Shown: one piece after another, positions 1-13,700 of the stretch
How positions within the stretch are numbered: position 1 is the first letter of the stretch
Layout: every line of letters begins with the position of its first letter
Source: Tetragonia tetragonoides
Lineage: Eukaryota > Streptophyta > Magnoliopsida > Caryophyllales > Aizoaceae
Assembly: GCA_038025085.1 (NCBI GenBank)
Contig: CM076144.1
Span: forward strand, 41,823,001-41,887,000
DNA length: 64,000 nucleotides
Direction: 5' to 3'
Notes under the pieces: model-generated
What the model saw: the letters and a program-made list of their open reading frames with translations, nothing else
Databases searched by the model: none
What the model was told of the DNA's origin: nothing
Position numbers and translations under genes: made by a program

Positions 1-1
1 T

Positions 2-223
2 TTGGCAGTGTACTTTTTTGGGAGTCTTCTGGTGTATCTAGTCTGGTTGGAATGGAACTCCTGGATCTTCTCAGCGACCTCCAAGCCACTTAAATTTATT
101 TGGTGTTGTGTGGTGTATTGGGCTTCTTTATGGGCCAAAGTGGCTGGGGCTTTTGAAGAATATCCCACACTAACGTTCAATGTGATTAGGGTGATTTGTA
201 TTAGATTATCTCTGTCCTCCTAG
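2..223 (+). mobile_element. LINE ORF2 C-terminal fragment
   Basis: A 73-residue open frame begins at the window edge and reads like the tail that follows the zinc-finger RT-associated (zf-RVT) region of plant L1-type LINE ORF2 proteins. It has a WLEWNSWIF motif (usual form WLERNxRIF), then a SLWAKVAGAFEEYP segment and a short terminus. The rest of the element lies outside the window. The family assignment rests on motif memory, not on a search. Confidence 0.5.
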
Positions 224-1921
224 GCTGTATGTTCTTCTTAGTTATTTATTGGATGGTTTGTTATTTAAAGAGATAAATGACTGGAGAAATTATCTGATGT
301 GTACACTTGTCGGGATAAAACAAATCGAACGAGATGTAAATCTTTATTTTTCACAAAATATATAGCCTGGAAACAAGACCCTGATTATAATGCTATTTTT
401 CTTCAAGAATAGGCAAATTTGTTGTTTTGCTGTGATTTTCTTTATATCTTTTTCTATAGAAATATTATTTATTATAGGATTCCTTTATTAAATCATCTAG
501 ACAATCAGAATCATTAAGTTATATAGTTCCTTTATTTGGTAATATCAGGGGAAAGGGAAAGGGAAAGGGGAAATAAACGATGACAACAAAACCAGACAAT
601 GTGACCCCATATGTCGCTTATTTAATGTGACACATTTTTGAAGAAAGTTTGTCTCTTTTTGATCCATCAATAGTGCAGTGCCATGCTAAGACTTGCAGAT
701 CCCAGACCATTGGAGAGATTTGTTAAGATAAGCAGATCCTCCAAGCATTCTTCAAAAAAAAAAGATAAAATAAATTATACTAGTTGACATAGGGGCCACC
801 CTTAGCGTAATATGGGAGATATGCTAGCATTAGTGTCTGTAAATCTGTATGCTAAGAAGGGGACAAGGGGTAAGCTAAAAGGTTGATGGCTTGGCATGCA
901 AAGTTTATATTTTTAGCATCTGGAGAGGTGATGCTTTGGGCAGTAAGCCAGTAAGGCATTGAGCTGCTTCTTAACTCTAGTTTTAATTGGTTTAGCAATT
1001 CGTTCAACACCTAATGGTTGAATTGTGTTATGATGATGAACTGGAAGTTTAGCCATTGGGAGGAAGCGGCTAAGTTTCCCTATTCTTCTGACTTCTGAGT
1101 TCCTAAGGGAACTCAATCAGATAACTGGAAAGTTCATGCCAGTGCTAATGATTCAGCTACATTAATCTTTGAGCTATATGCAAAGGCATCGCATTTTCAC
1201 ATCCTTTTTTACCTCATATCGTTGTCTAAAGTGAATCCTGTAAGATGGTTATCCTCCTCTAGGATGCACTTATAACAATAGTACAATACCATAGCTTTTA
1301 TTCTCTGGTAGTGGTTCATCTGGTGAAGGTTGTCATAGGTAAGCAACACCCTGCATTAATTTGATTGGATCTTCCTCTGGATATTTTTGGGGAGTGGTAA
1401 GTGGAGAACTTTGATGCACGGACTATCTGGGGAGTGCACATAAGTGTTTTGGACACATGTTGTAAATGGTATGTCCCGTTTCATGAGATGTCGCTTGAAG
1501 CTCAGAATTCCTGCATTTTCTCATTTCTACCTTTCGGTATCCCATGTCCGTGTCCGTTTCCATTCAACATGAGTGGAGAGTCCATTTAGCTGACTGTATA
1601 CTATGAATAAGGTCTTGGTTCAGTTGGTTCATATGAGGTGTGTTGTTTGTAGGCACTAGTTTAGCTTGTTACGATGGCCCTCTAACCACTATTATACCCC
1701 AGATACCATGAACTATGTGCAGAGACTCTTATGACTAAATTTCTGTGAAAACCCATTGTGCTGTAGCCATGATCCTGTCCATGTAATGTGTATACAATAA
1801 ACATGTTATGTTCCAGGATGATAGTTGATAGATACATTGATGACCTTTTTTTTTCCTTAGTATGGTTTTATGGAAAAAACTTGTACCTCGGCTTCCTTTT
1901 TTGACAGTATTCATTTATCAC
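224..1921. other. Non-coding stretch, no gene seen
   Basis: No convincing coding frame or RNA gene was found. The only local structure is a short GGGAAA-type purine repeat near 547-575. It may be the 3' flank of the LINE fragment or intronic DNA of a gene starting left of the window. Confidence 0.5.
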
Positions 1922-1924
1922 TTA

Positions 1925-2214
1925 AGTGGTGTTTACTAGGTTGCAATGCAATGCAATGTAATCATTTTATAAGGTAAATGAGAAGTGAAAAGAAAAAAGG
2001 GGAGGAAGGAGATGGAAAAAGTAAGATTGATTACACCATCCAAACTAATCATCATTACATGGGAAAAGTTGAGCAATTGTGATTACAATGGATAATGCAA
2101 TTAACCCCACTTTTCCTATCCCTCTCCTTCCACTCCATCACTTTTCACCTCCCATTTACCCTATAAAATGATTGCATTGCATTTGCATTTGATTGCAACC
2201 TAGTAAACGAGGCC
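1925..2214. mobile_element. Tourist-like (PIF/Harbinger) MITE
   Basis: Terminal inverted repeats are visible: the left end reads GTTTACTAGGTTGCAATGC and the right end reads GCAACCTAGTAAACG. The 290-bp element is flanked by TTA on both sides (1922-1924 and 2215-2217), the target-site duplication expected of PIF/Harbinger MITEs. It has no coding capacity. The outermost 4-5 bases of the two ends do not match perfectly. Confidence 0.75.
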
Positions 2215-2339
2215 TTAGGATCAATCAGTGATAAAGGTTAAAGATACTAAGAGTAGGGGAACAAATTATTGATCTATGGAACGATTTGTCTTATGTCAAA
2301 ATCGTTACTAAATCAAACACTATGACCCCTTGGGAATTA

Positions 2340-2352
2340 GGGGGGGGGGGGG
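2340..2352 (+). repeat. Poly-G run
   Basis: Thirteen consecutive G residues. The stretch around it (2218-3028) holds nothing else recognisable. Confidence 0.9.
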
Positions 2353-3028
2353 TGAACCCTTTTATGCTGCCCAGTTCTTGTCTTTCAATTTTCTTTTCAA
2401 AAATACGCCTTTTAAAAAGAAATACCAAGTAATGTCGCTGGGAGTTGGAACTTTATTTCTTCTTCTAGTATGTGTATGCACATTTAAGTATTTTAGAACA
2501 ATCTATAAGCATTCCCTAACTAAAATTACAGGACGAAGCTAATAGGGTATGGGTGTTGAGGGCCTGCAGTACTAGGCATTTCTTTATTTCTATTTAATCA
2601 GGAATTATCGGGATTTTCTTGCCTTGGTAGTACCCCGAAGTTCTAGCTCGTATATCTGTACCCCATCATAAAAAAATTGTTTGCTCCAACAGTTACGTTG
2701 GAGTAGGTTCATGCTAGTTTACAGTCTTAGCTCCCCAATGATTTCAATAGAGCATTCAGTGTCATCGTAATTTCTATTTGTGCTTGGGCTTCCATGTCGA
2801 CCCTGCACTGGGCTTTATATATCATTGGCGTTGCTTCAGTAACTTCACTACTTTCAAAGGATACTATTTGTAGTTTCATTAGTCTTTTTTATGTTGCAAT
2901 GTAAGATTTAAATGCAACAACCAGTTGTATATTAAAACCCGTTGGTTTATATTGTTGGTGTACTTACCACTTGCTAAAGCTCAGACTGTAATTTCTTTTT
3001 TCTCTACTTTTTGGTCTCTTTTTGCAGG

Positions 3029-3295
3029 AGGAATTTGCTGAATGTGTTGGAGTTCCTAAAGAAGCCAAATGCAAGTGAACTTGTATCTGGAACAAGTGAC
3101 CGCGTAAATCTGCACAAGAAGTTCAAAAAAGGCAATTGAGGCCTGAAGAGAAAAGGCACAAGAGGTCTCTTTTCCAGGGACAATTGATGAGCTACTTAGA
3201 AAAGCTGAAGAGAAAAGTGCTGAGCAAAAGAAACCTTCATTTTGGGACGCTGTAACAGATTCCAGTGCTGGAGCTTTCAAATTTTCTTTCTAAAA
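3029..3295 (+). pseudogene. Decayed exon-like coding remnant, unknown product
   Basis: A pyrimidine-rich tract and TTTTTGCAG acceptor precede an exon-like stretch that starts EEFAECVGVPKEA. Protein-like sequence then continues in other frames. The last piece is a Lys/Glu-rich segment (DELLRKAEEKSAEQKKP, then SFWDAVTDSSAGAFKFSF) ending at a stop near 3293. The frame changes indicate a frameshifted remnant, or else a short true last exon ending at the TGA near 3077 with a 3' UTR after it. The family is not recognised. Confidence 0.35.
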
Positions 3296-3750
3296 GCAAG
3301 TTCACAATGTAAGCAAAAGCGAGCAAGAATACATGCGGAGAAAGTCGAAGCTGAGTATCATCTCACTGTTATAATGTTTGACGGCCTATAGATTTTTCAT
3401 TTATCCATTCAATTTTGACAGTCTATCTATAGGAGTGCTTTTGAACCTCGGCTATTCAAAATTATACAGTGAATCTAGAGGCATTCAACCCTCTATCTCT
3501 CTCTCTCATACACACACATACACACATTGCTTCCCTCCCTCGGTTAATTGTATCAGTTACATTACACTTTATTTTTTGGTAGGAAATTGCACCAACACAT
3601 TTGGATATACCATTTATCGAAAAGAAAAACGCACACATTTGGAAAAATGATCTTAGGCTACTACTGGTGATCAGCTTTTGGGCACCATCCACACAACAAA
3701 AGTAAAATAGGTGCCTGCCTCAAAGGCTCAAACTAATGCAAATGGGGGCG

Positions 3751-3753
<3 letters not shown>

Positions 3754-3802
<49 letters not shown>
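3754..3802 (+). repeat. 49-nt poly-A tract
   Basis: An uninterrupted run of about 49 A. Near-identical short motifs flank it: CTAATGCAAATGGG on the left and CTAATGCGAATGGG on the right. No retroposon body lies between the left motif and the A-run, so its origin is unclear. A CT/CA microsatellite lies at about 3500-3530. The remainder of 3300-4700 shows no gene and includes the presumed 3' UTR of the minus-strand gene to the right. Confidence 0.85.
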
Positions 3803-3805
<3 letters not shown>

Positions 3806-4708
3806 AATGCGAATGGGAATTGGAATTGCGTCATGTCCGTGACGAAGGCAAATCAAAAGAAAGAAGGCAATTAGATTTCTGTAATATCATGGCAACTTTT
3901 TAGAGCGTCATATGAACCTTAGTTCATATATTGAGAACTCTGGTTTTATACTGGTGTAATTGGTCTATACCTTCCTTACTGCTCCAGGTTTGCTTGATAG
4001 TTAAAGCCGTTCATCAAGATTTAATTGTATTCAGTTGATAAGAAATGACATTATAGAATTTACAGCAGGCATTTTCGCACTCAATTACAAGGATTACTGC
4101 TATGTGATGACTGATGGGTATGAGAGGCCACTCTGCAAACAAGACGACATAGGAGTTCAGTGCGAAAAGACAGATCAATGTACCACCAAATATTGGGAAT
4201 ACAGAGATACCACCTGCTTTCATTTCTAGACCGGTTGCGCTAAAAATAATCTCAAAAAAACAGTTTGTATAGGAAAGCAAATTATTCACATGTTCGTGAA
4301 ACACAGTCTAACTATATACACCACTAATTGAGAAGACCTTGAACAAAACTTGTCCAAAATCATTCCTCCCTATCCCAAAGAGGGGCGGGTGCGGGGGGTG
4401 TTGCAGACTGTTGCTTGCTCACCCAAAAGCTTCACAATCACAAGATTATACTGATCTTATAAGATATTATAAAGCAAAGATCACTCTGCAAGACTGCAAT
4501 TATAATTAGCACACTGAGCGTGAATTTTAACATTATTTAAAACTTTATAGATGAAGCACATAGTAACATCATTACTTCCCAAGGTAAGGAGGTGGATACT
4601 GGACACTTGGACAGCATTGAGCACATAGTAACACTGAATGGATTATACAGCAAGAAACACAGTTGCTATTTGTAACACTCCTTAAAGACTAGAAACAGCA
4701 ACCCCAGG

Positions 4709-7700
4709 TCAAACAGGAGAGAGAGAAGCTACATAAGATCCATTGGAATACTTCAAGCCCTTTAAAGAGGCAGAACACAAGTCAGAAGTAACCACAGCAG
4801 CTGAAATACCGAAGGTATAGTTTGACTGTTGTGAATCTCCACTTGTCTCAACAGTGTCAGATTTTTGGCTGATTGCTTCAAGAGCAACATTCAATCCTAT
4901 GGAGTTTGGTTCTGTTATAAAGCTGCAAGAAGCAAAGCGAGAAGTCAGATCAGTCATTGAAAGTTAATACCTGAACCTGACTATTTCACAGCACAGTTTG
5001 GCACAGATGTAAGGAATAGCTGTTTTTCGCCATTCATACCAGGCAAGATAAACAAAAATGAAGGGAACACACCTTGTCTCAAAACTCCTACCATCTGAAC
5101 CCATTGCCGCACATAACGAAGAGATCAACCAGGGAGGAAGATAGGTATCCTTTATTTCAATACTGTAGCAGATACCAGAGGTTGATCCATCAACAGATTC
5201 ATCGTCCTTTGTCACCGATCGTTTTGACTGCAAAGCATGAGCTCTCTTGAACTCTTTGCATCTCACCTGCCAAATGAATACTTATACACTAAACAAGGAA
5301 GGCGTCTCAAAGGACCTAACCAAGATCAGCATGGCAGCATCATAGCTAATAAAAGCAAGAACATTTATAGCATAAAAGCAATAAAGCATGACTTGCTAAC
5401 ATGAGACAGCTATTAGGAACTTTAATTCTGAACTAAAACAAGGGATTCACTTCAACTTTTAAATTAGGAAAAGAAATGTAAATTTCAGACGTTCCAAGGT
5501 TTTGTACAAAATCCTGCAGTCCTTTCGTACGCCTATCCAAATGAATGGAGAGGCCAAGAAATAAACTAATCACTAATCAGCACTTCACTACCATTGAGAA
5601 TAATTTCCATTTGCTCTATTCACCAAAGTAGGACCATTTGACTGAAAATGCAAAGATAGTCATCCTCACCTCTGGCGAAGAAACAGCAGCATTAAGAAAA
5701 CAGATAGGAGCACACAATACTGGTACATCCACACCAGTCCACATAGTCAACAAAGATCTGAACGATGAAAAAAAGAGCCAAAATGAGTTATGCTGAAACA
5801 AATTCTTTTAACCAGATAATTCTAGTCATTGAAAATGAGCAGAGGACAACACAGATAATTACCTATAATTTAATAGAAAATCATAGAGGCCATGAACACT
5901 ATCATTTCCATTGAATGCTAACAAAGATTTTGGGCTGTTGTCCACGTTGGACATGGAACGCGTACGCTTAGCCTGCATTTGTTAATTGATAAGAATAAGC
6001 AAATGCTCTCGAAGTCAGTAGTTCGAGTCTGCTTAGGGCCACTAGAAGTTGTCCTGGCCGTTAACTTCAGGCCCGTAACATTTGTCGAGCATAGCCCAAA
6101 ACACCACATTATCTTTGAAGAAGAAGAATTAGGTAGTAGATGCACTGGGAAGTAAGAATAGTTTTAAACATTAATTGACTGCACTCAATAAGAGTGAGGC
6201 TCTCTCCTGTTGCTTGCAGATTGTAAAATTTTTCCTGACTTTTTTATTGTTCTGTTCTGCAACCCAGTAACTGGAGGATGTTAAAGGATATATAAAATGT
6301 CAGCATACAAAACCAGGCAGAGAATAATAGGGCCGCTAGAATTTTCACGAAGTTGCTGCTCCACACGGGTCACATTGAAATGCAGAAGAGACACTGCATA
6401 GCAAATTTAAAGCAATTATATAAAATGATTAAAACTGAACCTGTCCTAAGTTATGCTTCTCAATCTCAGAGAGTTCAACCAAGTCTTCCCTGCTTGTCTG
6501 CTCCATTTCAGAAGAACAAAGAGGCATCGAGAAACAGATATCCTGGTGACAGAGAAGATGTTAGCCTCGAAAATTCCAGAAGAGTATGGCTCAGATGTTC
6601 ACTATTAAAAGGCGTAATAACTAAGTAGGTGATTAAGAAACATCAATTATCTAAAATGAAGTTTCAGAGCAAGGGATCTATCATCACAAGGGATATTGAG
6701 CAAGGGATCTATCATCACAAGGGATATTTATCAGGTCCAACTTTTAGCCTAATGCCCTCCTGTCTTGTTTTAAAATCGGCTGCTGAAAGATCGGCTACAT
6801 ACAAATACTAAAGCGGTACCTGAGTACCTGACCTGCACCGGTTTTGAAGGGTATTTAAAACTGAGTGTAAAATGCTTCCACATACCAGGTAAATAGTGGT
6901 TTATACTGCGTTCATATGAAGGACGTGAATACTGCCCCAACCTCAACGGTATGCATGCTAGTGTCACTCAGGTTCCATCTCCTAAACTCCTCCCAAAAGG
7001 GGGTGGCGGTATTTAAAACTGAGTGTAAAATGCTTCCACATACCAGGTAAATAGTGGTTTATACTGCGTTCATATGAAGGACATGAATATTGCCCCAAAC
7101 CCAATGGTATGCATCACTAGTGTCACTCAGGTTCCATCTCTAAAATCCCTCTCGAAAGGGGGTGCACCAAAGACCAACTCCCTATGTCTTTCAGGGCAAA
7201 GAACGAGAAAAAGCGGGAAAGATACAAGCAATACTGATGCACACGAAATGTAAGAAGAAATAACTAAAATGTGGCAATGGATATTGGGCTAACTTACATG
7301 CTCCTTCAACAAGGACCTTAAGCCTCTCGTTGATTGAGAAATATATGCATTGCACGTGCGTTTGGATGTTGCCATGTCATCAACAGCAGTGAACAGCATC
7401 ACAAACTGTGAAGTGCAAACTGGCAAAGGATTCAAAGGACAACAGATTAGACTAGCATCTAGAAATGGCACGAAACTTCCAGAATGCTAAATGACAGACA
7501 AAACACCATCAACAGCACACCTAACACAAGAACTCAAACTGGTAAAGCATAGCACTAATGATCGCATAATATTGAAAGATGTTATCGAAAGAGGCCTTTG
7601 TGCTAAGTGTGAACCACAACCTCTATGTGCTTTTGTAATACTTCCTTCAAGCAAAAACAATCTCACAGGTGCTCCTAGGACAAGGACCTATGCTCATTAA

Positions 7701-10700
7701 GTTGCATGTCAAAAATATAAAGGTGCATCTCAAGAGAAAAGCAAATGAGGCATAAATAAAAGCCAGCCTCAGTGCCTTATCAGCCCCAAGGTACAATGAT
7801 CCATAAGGCACAAGGTGCCTGCCCATTCTAGTATGGTATTTCTACTCACGTGTAATTTCCACTCTTGCTCATTTGTCTTTTCCTTCCACTTCCCTCTCCT
7901 TTGTTCTTTCTCTGTCTCCCTTTCTCTCTCGTCTTCCCCCTTTCTCAAAGCCTCCCCTGCCTGCAACTTATTTGACTCCTATCAATAACATGTAAACAGG
8001 TCCACAATATGGTAACTTTGTTATGAGAACTCATGCCTTCAGAACACAGAACACAACATCCCCATGACTCCAAGCATGAAAAACCTGGAAGAAGGACCCT
8101 CAATGATAAAGTCCTAGTATCTAGTGGGAGTGAAACTTTTCTCTCAGCAGTCAGCAATGACATATCAGTCTTGCTAAAGAAGAAGTAGCTAGAGACATGA
8201 CCCATCACGGGTGATAAGTTGATAATGAGACTTCCACTATTCATTACATGCAAGAATCACTTGCTAAACATAAAAAACTATCACAGATTAAATGAGAAAA
8301 AAGGCAAACGATAAGTAAATTGCTTACCATAGAACACATTACACGCACTCTTCCTTAGCATGTAGTAAAGGCATCTAAAAGAGTCCTCCCAAGCTACTTG
8401 GCGTTTATTTAAGTAATCCATCTCCACTGCAGATAAAACGATGTCATTGATACTGCAACAACATGGTATGAAAAACGCTCAGGCAAATTTCTTTTCTTTT
8501 TTTCTTATTTAGCAATTGTGCATCATAGGGTAGGGCACGTGGAGAATACATGATTAAACCTGCCACAGTTAGTGCCAAGGTTTGAGTTTTGACCTAATCT
8601 ATATGAGAGATCACTATAAGTTGGGAGCACCCATCACCTTGGTACTGAGTGAAATAAGGATTTACTCACCTCCCCCAGTAGAAGAGCTCAACAATGACAT
8701 TACAGAAGGTGGCAGGGAAGACTGAGGATAAATCCATGAATGCAAACCAAAGGAATCTGCAGAAGCTGGAGAGGATGATGTACAGTTAAAACTTTGATTG
8801 CCAGAGAAGGATGAGAAAGGGGTCATGCCATTGTAAGTACCACCCATAAGTAACCTGTGAAACCTGAAAAATCAATGTCACAAAATTAACCCCATACAAA
8901 CAAAAGCAGCCTGAAGAAATCACTATCAAGCAAATCTGTGTGTTTTTTATATTTATTTCCCTGTATCAAGACGATATTAAAAATATCTGTATATAATTTT
9001 GCTGACTTCATACAGGACTTTCTAGCTTACTATAATGGTACCATCACTTTAATTTACCACCTACTTACCTTCAAGAGGTTCATATGTATTTGGACATTAC
9101 TTCACCGGATAAAGACATGTTACTCTCTTAAATAGCTGGACTATCTTGGCCTGGCCTGGCCTGGCCTTCCCAGACATCATCTCCATCACCAAGTCCACTC
9201 TCTCTCTCTAACACCACCATCAATCCTCATTCCACAACCATAAAATTAGGCCACCATCAGATAATTAGATACAAGACCAAGTTCTCTCTCTAACACCTTT
9301 AATTCTCATCTTCTAGATCCACCAGTAGGCCACCATCAGATAATTAGGCACAAGACATCATAATGCGAATTGCATAAATAAATGGACTCTTTTGATAAAG
9401 CTCCAGCAGTGACACCAGGCCAAAAATCTATAACAAGTGGCATCCCTTTAAATTGCTTTTTTTTATAATCAAAAAGTATTATTAATATCAATAAGAATTA
9501 CATCCTAAGAGGACAAAGAGCCCTCAAAGGGAGCCTATTTACCACTCAGCCCAATGAAGGCATGCCATTGAATTGCGTCCACAAGGTGAAACAGATATGT
9601 TGCTACAAGATTACTAGGCTAATCACATTCCATTACATCCAAATCTATTCATTAGCTAGGAGATCAAGAGTATCAAGACTTATGTAATATGGTACCAAAT
9701 GAGTGGCAGCCCAAAATAATAGATAAGCAATAGATTGACTATTCAGTGTGGCAGAATTATCCAGGAAGTTTTCAACTCCTAAATAAATTTTTTGACATGC
9801 ATGTACGAAGAAGAGGGTGACATGTCTATTATGTAACAAGAGCTAATCCCCTTTGTTTAGCAGAAGTACAACTTCAACACATGAGAGACATACCAGATTA
9901 CTTACCGATCCACTGGAGAAGAGGAAAGTATACGCATGGTTGTTTTAAGGGTAAAGTCAAGAGGAGCTTTTCTTCCAGGAATTTGTATGTCTGAGCAAAA
10001 GTTTGCTAAAGATGTTGATTTCAGATCTCTGAATTTTCCAGCAACACTAGGTGGTGAGCAAGAACCAGAAGTCTCACGAGCAGCTAGTCCTTTTAAAGCT
10101 TTGTCCTAAATAAATATAAAACAAGTTATGGGCCTATATACAACTGAACTTCCAGGACAGTTAATAGCAGAAGTAGCATGGAGTGGTACCATATCAACTG
10201 AGCCTTGCTGCGTAAACCTGTCAGTACCTAATGATAGCTCAGCTACACTGCGGAAATTGTTCTGACTATCTTTCTCAATAGTTTGACATTGTTGCAAAGT
10301 ATAAGTTTTGCCGTGTCCAGCTGAGGCAGATGTACTACCAGAACAATAAAGAGAATACATTTATCAGCCATAGTCAATGCTTGATATGTATGTATAGCTT
10401 TATTACTAGCAGTATCAACCATAACAAAAGAAGACGAAAAAGACAAAGGCAACAACAAGAACAAGAACAACAATAATAATAATGATAGTAATAAAAACAT
10501 TGAACTATAAAGCATTAGATAATACTAAGACTCCATAAATATGTACCCTCTAAGTTCCTGGTGATTCTTGGGAATCAAATGTGAAGGAAAAGAACTCTTT
10601 ATCCCGCCTTTTTCCTCAATCACTTTATTTTCCTGCATGCAAGAAATCAGAAATTGTAGAAAAAAAGTAAGTATGGAAACAGCAGCCTTTCTAATGAGAT

Positions 10701-13700
10701 TAAGCATCTATTATTACCATGACCAGCTGCAAACTGCCAAAACCCCTTGAAGTAGCTAATGAAAGCAAGTACTACTATGTGAACTCCTTGCAAATATTAC
10801 TGCAATCACCTTAGAAATTGATTTCACAGAAAGCAAGCTGAGAGTGGTGGTTGGTTTTCTAGCAGGAAATACTTCATCTAGACGCATGTCTACATATCTT
10901 GTACTCCTTGGGCCTTCTGGCTTCTTGATCCCAGAATCCCCAACACCTGCATTTCTGGGGGAAGAGAATCACAGTATCAATTTTATATCTCGGATAACAG
11001 GCAAATGCCTCAGTTCCAACCCCCACCCTTACTCCTACCCCCAACCCAAATAAAACAACTCCACCCAGAAAAGGTAAACTGCAAGAAGTTAAAACAATTA
11101 CAAAATGTCTCTTATGAGGCCACCTCAACATGAAGCCACCTCTATAGCCAAGCATGACGTCATGCTTGTTTGAGCCACCTCACGTTGAGGCCGCCTCATA
11201 TGAGTTTTTGTGATACAATTAACAAAAACCAAGGAGAAGGTAGGAAAACATGATGAAGCATACACTACGGGAGCAGAAGAGTCAGGTACAAGCTCCGATG
11301 CAATTCTTCTCTTCAATTGTTCTTCCTGTCATAGAGCCACAGAAACATGAAACAACCTTCAAACTTTTGCACAAAACATTTACTGGAAGCTGTGTCCTGG
11401 ACAACAAAAGCGTTCGATCTGTTTTCTCTAAATTTAACTAGATACAGCAAAGGCTTCAGTACATTAGTAAGAAGCTATGACGTTCGGAATGGACTAACCA
11501 ATTAATAAACTTACTCTCTTGGGTTTATAAAAAATGTTGATAGCATAACAAGACCTTGACAAATTTATAAAATGAAAGAGCCTATACAAATGTAGTATAT
11601 CACACGTCTTTCAGCTTATTATTTTCTACCACTGTGTCACTAAATCAGCAGAGGGTTGAAGGGTAATCAAATCATAATTTCAGGAAAAACTGGACTAAAT
11701 ATGGTATGAGATTCTGACAATATTTTCTTGAGGTATGAAAGGGAAACAAATGGATAATTAGGAAAACTTTTCATCGCAAGAAGTTGCTCTATAGCATGAA
11801 CATATCTGCTAAGGTTTAGCTTGCTGACAGTTATCCTTACCATAAGAAACGGCTTATTGTTCTTAAATTCCAGATGAAGAAAAGTCTATTGGAGAAGAAT
11901 TCTACTTCCTAAGGGAATAATCTCTAACTAGATAAAAACAATTTATCAGTTCTTCAGCACTTAACATTTATTGTGGACTTGCAGATGGTCATATCACATC
12001 AGATCAAGATTCAAACAGAACAGCCTCTTAATTTAAATTGCAGCAAGGCTGCGTAGTACAACCGATCCCCCCAATCCTACCCCGTCTAGGCGGTGACCTC
12101 TTAAGAAGCACTGGGATAGTGTTGGAATTGATGTAGAGATTAATTTGTGGCTGCAATGCACATTAGACTCTCTATTTATTGCCTGTCAAATGGGGGATTA
12201 ATATTGTTCAAGATTGTGTTCTAACATGTCAGAACCAGACTTAAAATATGAAGCATCGATTTTTGGAGTGCAACTCCAATAAGCTGCAGTTATTTATGAA
12301 AATATCTTGACTTAGCCTAGACCTGTAAGCTAGACGACTGAGTTGCAATGGCGGTTAGCATCATCATTCAAAAGATCTGTCAGTTAAAGTTTGTACTTCT
12401 CTCAAGCTGCTACTTTACATTGCTTATGAAAGTAAAGGGACCAAAGAAAATCCCTGTGCAATGTGCCTTCCCAGAACTAGTAGCAAGATTATTCAATTGC
12501 TTCACTTGACAGGGCTATAATATTGTAAAATGCGATAGAAGTTGTAAACCTACAAAACAATCCTGCAGATCATAATTTGCACTAGCGTGTTTCGTGTCTA
12601 TTAAAATTTTGGGGGCCCAATGTAATTCACTTCTGCTTTCTCTTTGCTTCTAACTTCCTGGAAGCTGGCTTGGGTTTCAACTGATGAAACATCTTGAAAT
12701 TATTTGGAAGGTGGTTATGTAGCATTACTAGGTATTGGGTGACTGTCTATATTCACCAAAATAACAGAAAGGAAAAAAATAACTAAAATGTAGGGATCAT
12801 TCAGGACAAACCTCCAGAATTTGAACACCTTATTTTCAAGTGGATAACTAGCTTAGAAATTTGACTCAACTTTTTCCAAGATAGAGGAAATTCAAGGTAG
12901 AAAATAGGTATTACTATGTTAAAGATGCGTACTGATAAAATAAGAGGATCTAAGCCTGACATTGAGTTTGGAGTGGAGAGGTAGGCATTATTGGCTACTA
13001 GTCTGGAAACAAAAACGCACTATCGTATGGATAGAGTTCATGGACCATGCAGTGCATGAGACATGAAGCATGCAACTTTCACATGGAAGTTTAACAAGGA
13101 CAATAATGAATCACATAGTTAGCAATGCAGAAAAGGGAATGCAAGAAGTGAACAATTGGAGTAGTGGATCACTTTAGCAAAGGAGGATACTATGATAGGT
13201 ATCTGGCTTGCAATGAAAAACATGGGTTACACTACAGCAAAAACCTCTCTTTTATTTAGGGGGTTTTGTCATCTACTAGATTGCTGAAGAAAATTTATCA
13301 CTGGCGTCCAAGCATCATTTGAACTTGGAAATCAGGGAAAGATGCTTGCTTGATAAATAGCATAGGTGAAAAAGACGTAAAGCAAGCGGATATAACCAGA
13401 TAGACCCAAACCTTCCCTAAGAACAAAAGCATCATCCCAAGAATTCAAAAGATGAATCTTTCAAACCACACAAAAGAGATTTAACTAAGAAGAATATTAG
13501 GTTAGTTGTTTCCGTGAAGAGAGCTTGCCTATCTAGTATCTAATGATCCATATACTCACGTTTTTTAATCTCCTATATCACATACTTCTATTTTCATAGA
13601 CATGGATATCTCACAAACCATATTACAACTATATGGTGTAATAGTTCACTTACTTACCACTAGTCACCATACCCATCTTACAAAAAGGATTCACATTACC

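Noticed and set aside
4014..4304. 96-codon frame on the minus strand downstream of DONSON
   Set aside because: No acceptor or domain support, and the DONSON reading frame already ends at 4709; likely 3' UTR or flank.
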